From assembly GCA_016784705.1 (NCBI GenBank), contig JADHUD010000104.1, forward strand, positions 1-7,970: a stretch of DNA of 7,970 nucleotides. The letters are read 5' to 3'. Below are positions 5,768 to 7,970 of the stretch, piece by piece. Source of the DNA: Spirochaetia bacterium (lineage in GTDB: Bacteria; Spirochaetota; Spirochaetia; JABMQR01). The notes below the pieces were generated by a model. It searched no databases. It was not told the origin of the DNA and saw only the letters and a list, made by a program, of their open reading frames with translations. A program made the translations under genes and the position numbers. Numbering within the stretch: position 1 is the stretch's first letter; each line of letters opens with the position of its first letter.

Positions 5768-6586
5768 ATGCATATCGTCGTACCGATAAAACAGGTCCCC
5801 GAAACCAGCAATGTGCAAATGGATAGAGAAACCGGCACCATGATCCGTTCAGGTTCAGCTGCCATAGTCAATCCGCTTGATCTATACTCATTGGAAGCAG
5901 CTCTGCAGATAAGAGAGCAAATCGGCGGGAAGATCACCGTCATAACCATGGGACCTCCAAGTGCCGTCAAAGTCCTCAAGGAAGCAATTGCAATGGGTTG
6001 TGATGAGGCCGTGCACATATCAGACCGCGCTTTCGGCGGAGCTGATACCTGGGCAACTTCCTATACGCTGTCCGAGGCAATCCGGAAACTTGAAGCTGAT
6101 ATTGTTATTACCGGAGAACGTGCGACAGACGGTGATACCGGTCAGGTAGGTCCCGGTATAGCAGCCTGGCTAAACATGAGCCTTGTCACCTTCACTGCCC
6201 ATATTAAGGAGATATCTGATTCCCATATCATAGCCGAAAGATTAGTTGAGGAGGGGTATCAGACTGTCCGGGCTGCCTTACCGGCTGTTGTGACGGTTGT
6301 CAAGGAGATTGCAACACCAAGGCTCCCTACTCTCAGAGGTAAGAAAAAATCCATGCAGATAAATATTCCTGTATGGGATGCTGAAGCACTGCATGCAAAA
6401 CCTGAGTATCTGGGCTTGAAAGGTTCGCCGACAAGAGTTGTTAAAATTGAGACTCCGAAGGTCACCCGAACCTGTATTATGGTCAAAGCTATTGATGAGG
6501 AATCTGTTCGTAATGCAGTAACTCAGCTTATACAATTTTTAGACGACAGGGATCTGGTACCAGTGCAGAAAAGGAGCGGAGTATGA
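5768..6586 (+). CDS. etfB: Electron transfer flavoprotein, beta subunit
   Basis: EtfB is the 272-residue small subunit of the Etf heterodimer, which passes electrons between a flavin dehydrogenase and its redox partners. The start is the ATG at 5768 (MHIVVPIKQVPETSNV), with AAGGAG 5 nt upstream; a TTG at 5735 in the same frame lies inside the palindrome and has no ribosome site. Visible features are the N-terminal VPIKQVP strand, NPLDLYSLEAAL at 35-46, the FGGADTWATS loop at 89-98 and the nucleotide-binding signature ERATDGDTGQVGP at 117-129. A conserved PRLPTLRGKKKSM segment near 195-207 is the usual EtfB family signature region. In bifurcating Etfs the nucleotide pocket of this subunit holds a second FAD rather than AMP; the DGDTGQ form is compatible with that but does not prove it. 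The stop codon overlaps the etfA start by 4 bp. Confidence 0.96.
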   Translation: MHIVVPIKQVPETSNVQMDRETGTMIRSGSAAIVNPLDLYSLEAALQIREQIGGKITVITMGPPSAVKVLKEAIAMGCDEAVHISDRAFGGADTWATSYTLSEAIRKLEADIVITGERATDGDTGQVGPGIAAWLNMSLVTFTAHIKEISDSHIIAERLVEEGYQTVRAALPAVVTVVKEIATPRLPTLRGKKKSMQINIPVWDAEALHAKPEYLGLKGSPTRVVKIETPKVTRTCIMVKAIDEESVRNAVTQLIQFLDDRDLVPVQKRSGV

Positions 6587-7587
6587 AAGATAGAGATGTA
6601 TGGACTCTATCAGAAGCACATAACGGCAAGCTGAAGACAGTCTCGTTTGAACTGCTCAGCCGCGGAAGGGCCTTGGCGGATACGCTTGGAAGCAGGTTGT
6701 GTACGGTCGTTTTAAGCGACAGTCTCCCGGAAGTTGAGCTGCAGAAACTTATTTCCCATAATGCCGATATTGTGTACTACGTCAATAATCCATGCCTGAA
6801 AGAGACGGTTTGTGAGACTTTTGCCAACATTCTGCAGTTTCTGGTTAAGGAATATACTCCTCATGTTCTGCTGGCGGCTGCCACTACCTCAGGACGCAGT
6901 ATTCTGCCCTATCTTGCCGTTCTGGTTCATACCGGACTTACAGCGGATTGTACGGAACTGTCAATAGAACCGGAAACAGGGAATCTTCTCCAGACACGGC
7001 CTGCAATCGGGGGAAATATTATGGCCACTATCAAGACACCCGATCACCGGCCTCAGATGGCCACTATCAGGCCTAAATCCACTAGAATTCTTTCTGAAGA
7101 CACCACAAGAACTGGTGAAATCATTCAGGTTAACTGGGATCCTGCCTGGTTTGACCAGAGGGTATCTGTTCTGGAAACCCGGGAAGATATAGGCGATTTT
7201 GTCTCTCTGGAGGAGGCAGATATTGTAATTTCTGGAGGCCGGGGATTAAAGAAACGTGATAATTTTCAGATAATTCAGGAGCTGGCTGAAACATTCGGCG
7301 GAGAAGTCGGGGCTTCACGTGATGCAGTGGACCGCGGATGGGCAAATTATCCTCATCAGGTTGGTCTTTCCGGAAAAACTATCTCTCCCCGGTTGTATAT
7401 GGGGATTGGTATTTCCGGAGCAGTTCAGCATCTGGCAGGTATTAAAACTTCGGAGTGCATTGTTGCTGTTAACAGTGATGAGCATGCTAACCTGCTGCAG
7501 GTTGCTGATTTTGCAATTGTAGGTGATCTATTTTCTATTGTACCAGAGATTCTGAGACAACTGGGCCAGAGGATGAATACTATATGA
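6583..7587 (+). CDS. etfA: Electron transfer flavoprotein, alpha subunit
   Basis: EtfA has 334 residues and carries the main FAD of the heterodimer. The start ATG overlaps the etfB stop (ATGA) and has AAGGAG 6 nt upstream. The N-terminal Etf fold begins directly (VWTLSEAHNGKLKTVSFELL), so there is no extra ferredoxin domain like the one fused to some bifurcating EtfA proteins. Middle motifs are GLTADCTEL at 118-126, RPAIGGNIMATI at 139-150 and PQMATIRP at 157-164, which closely resemble Etfs of anaerobic NAD-linked dehydrogenases. The C-terminal FAD domain shows SGGRGLKKRDNF at 217-228, SRDAVDRGW at 245-253, HQVGLSGKTISPRLYMGIG at 258-276, ISGAVQHLAG at 277-286 and the terminal VNSDEHANLLQVADFAIVGD. 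These make the family certain. The nitrogen-fixation paralogue FixB is an unlikely alternative name because of the dehydrogenase neighbour. Its stop codon overlaps the next start by 4 bp. Confidence 0.96.
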   Translation: MKDRDVWTLSEAHNGKLKTVSFELLSRGRALADTLGSRLCTVVLSDSLPEVELQKLISHNADIVYYVNNPCLKETVCETFANILQFLVKEYTPHVLLAAATTSGRSILPYLAVLVHTGLTADCTELSIEPETGNLLQTRPAIGGNIMATIKTPDHRPQMATIRPKSTRILSEDTTRTGEIIQVNWDPAWFDQRVSVLETREDIGDFVSLEEADIVISGGRGLKKRDNFQIIQELAETFGGEVGASRDAVDRGWANYPHQVGLSGKTISPRLYMGIGISGAVQHLAGIKTSECIVAVNSDEHANLLQVADFAIVGDLFSIVPEILRQLGQRMNTI

Positions 7588-7970
7588 GAGATTATGGAAC
7601 AGTAACACCAAGTATTATTAAGGAACTTATATCTATAGCAGGCCCGTACAATGTAATCAGCGATGCTGAACGCCTGGAGAATTACGGCCATGATGAGACT
7701 TCCATTGAAGAATATGCCCATTTACCTGAGGCTGCAGTTACACCGGTAACAACTGAACAGGTAGCTGATATCATGCGGCTTGCTGCGAATTACCGGATTC
7801 CCGTTACCCCGCGCGGTGCTGGATCAGGACTCTCAGGCGGGGCAATTCCTGTTCTGGGAGGCATTGTGCTTTCGATTGAAAAGATGAATAAAGTGATCGA
7901 AATTGATGCTGCAAATCTTACGGTTACGGCTGAAGCAGGTATAATAACCAACGAGCTTAACGATAAGCTG
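7584..7970 (+). CDS. glcD: FAD-linked 2-hydroxyacid (lactate/glycolate) dehydrogenase, N-terminal part (truncated)
   Basis: The frame opens at an ATG overlapping the etfA stop (ATGA), with AGAGGA upstream, and runs 129 codons to the window edge without a stop. It begins MRDYGTVTPSIIKELISIAG. After the helical lead-in of GlcD/D-lactate dehydrogenases (VISDAERLENYGHDET), it enters the PCMH-type FAD-binding domain: PEAAVTPVTTEQVADIMRLA, then the flavin phosphate-binding PRGAGSGLSGGAIP at about 77-90, GGIVLSIEKMNKV and VTAEAGIITNEL. Full members of the family are around 460 residues, so most of the substrate-side domain is missing here. The protein would oxidise a 2-hydroxyacid to the 2-oxoacid and pass electrons to EtfAB, as in the Acetobacterium woodii lactate dehydrogenase/Etf complex. 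Lactate, glycolate and other 2-hydroxyacids remain open, so the glcD symbol denotes family rather than proven substrate. Confidence 0.9.
   Translation, partial: MRDYGTVTPSIIKELISIAGPYNVISDAERLENYGHDETSIEEYAHLPEAAVTPVTTEQVADIMRLAANYRIPVTPRGAGSGLSGGAIPVLGGIVLSIEKMNKVIEIDAANLTVTAEAGIITNELNDKL

Noticed and set aside
6259..6535. Minus-strand open frames of 75 and 85 codons within etfB
   Set aside because: They are antisense shadows of a well-conserved gene with no ribosome sites or recognisable products.
7425..7721. A 98-codon minus-strand frame across the etfA/dehydrogenase junction
   Set aside because: It is antisense to two genes with clear family motifs and shows no independent coding signal.

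Overview
The window holds two divergently arranged gene groups of an unidentified bacterium, probably an anaerobe. No rRNA, tRNA, insertion sequence, CRISPR array or phage gene is visible. A spirochaete is my tentative guess. It rests on the signal peptide of the binding protein, which ends in an Ala/Gly/Glu-rich FIAAGGAEEAAEP stretch of a type common in Spirochaetaceae, and on the Etf-linked dehydrogenase. Neither point proves the affiliation.

Left group, minus strand, about 5356 down to 1. In transcription order it encodes: (1) an AfuA/FbpA-type periplasmic binding protein; (2) a fused two-domain ABC permease; (3) an ATPase with a TOBE domain; (4) a PhoB/OmpR-type response regulator; (5) the N-terminus of a PhoR-like membrane histidine kinase, cut by the window edge. 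This is a complete ABC importer followed by a two-component system on the same strand. A perfect GC-rich hairpin lies between the binding-protein and permease genes, where such structures often set the ratio of the two products. Between the ATPase and regulator genes a 135-bp gap holds a perfect 11-bp tandem repeat, the spacing typical of PhoB/OmpR-family operators, and a possible extended -10 promoter.

Right group, plus strand, 5768 to 7970. It encodes EtfB, EtfA and the N-terminus of a GlcD/lactate-dehydrogenase-type FAD oxidoreductase. Each junction is a 4-bp ATGA overlap, so this is a tight operon. The set matches the Etf-linked 2-hydroxyacid (lactate) dehydrogenases of anaerobes, in which Etf couples oxidation of the acid to NAD and, in bifurcating forms, ferredoxin.

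The 411-bp divergent intergenic region is the most densely structured non-coding DNA here. On the minus side, a promoter for the binding-protein gene is embedded in three ACATAA-type repeats. On the plus side there is a TTGAC-N4-GTCAA inverted repeat, a TTGACA-N17-TAAGAT promoter and a perfect 15-bp-arm palindrome in the etfB leader. Between about 5461 and 5640 I see only AT-rich sequence and a weak 9-bp tandem repeat.

Taken together the locus looks like a regulated uptake system facing a 2-hydroxyacid oxidation operon. The transported substrate cannot be read from the sequence: iron, sugar phosphates, phosphonates and other small anions all use this transporter family.
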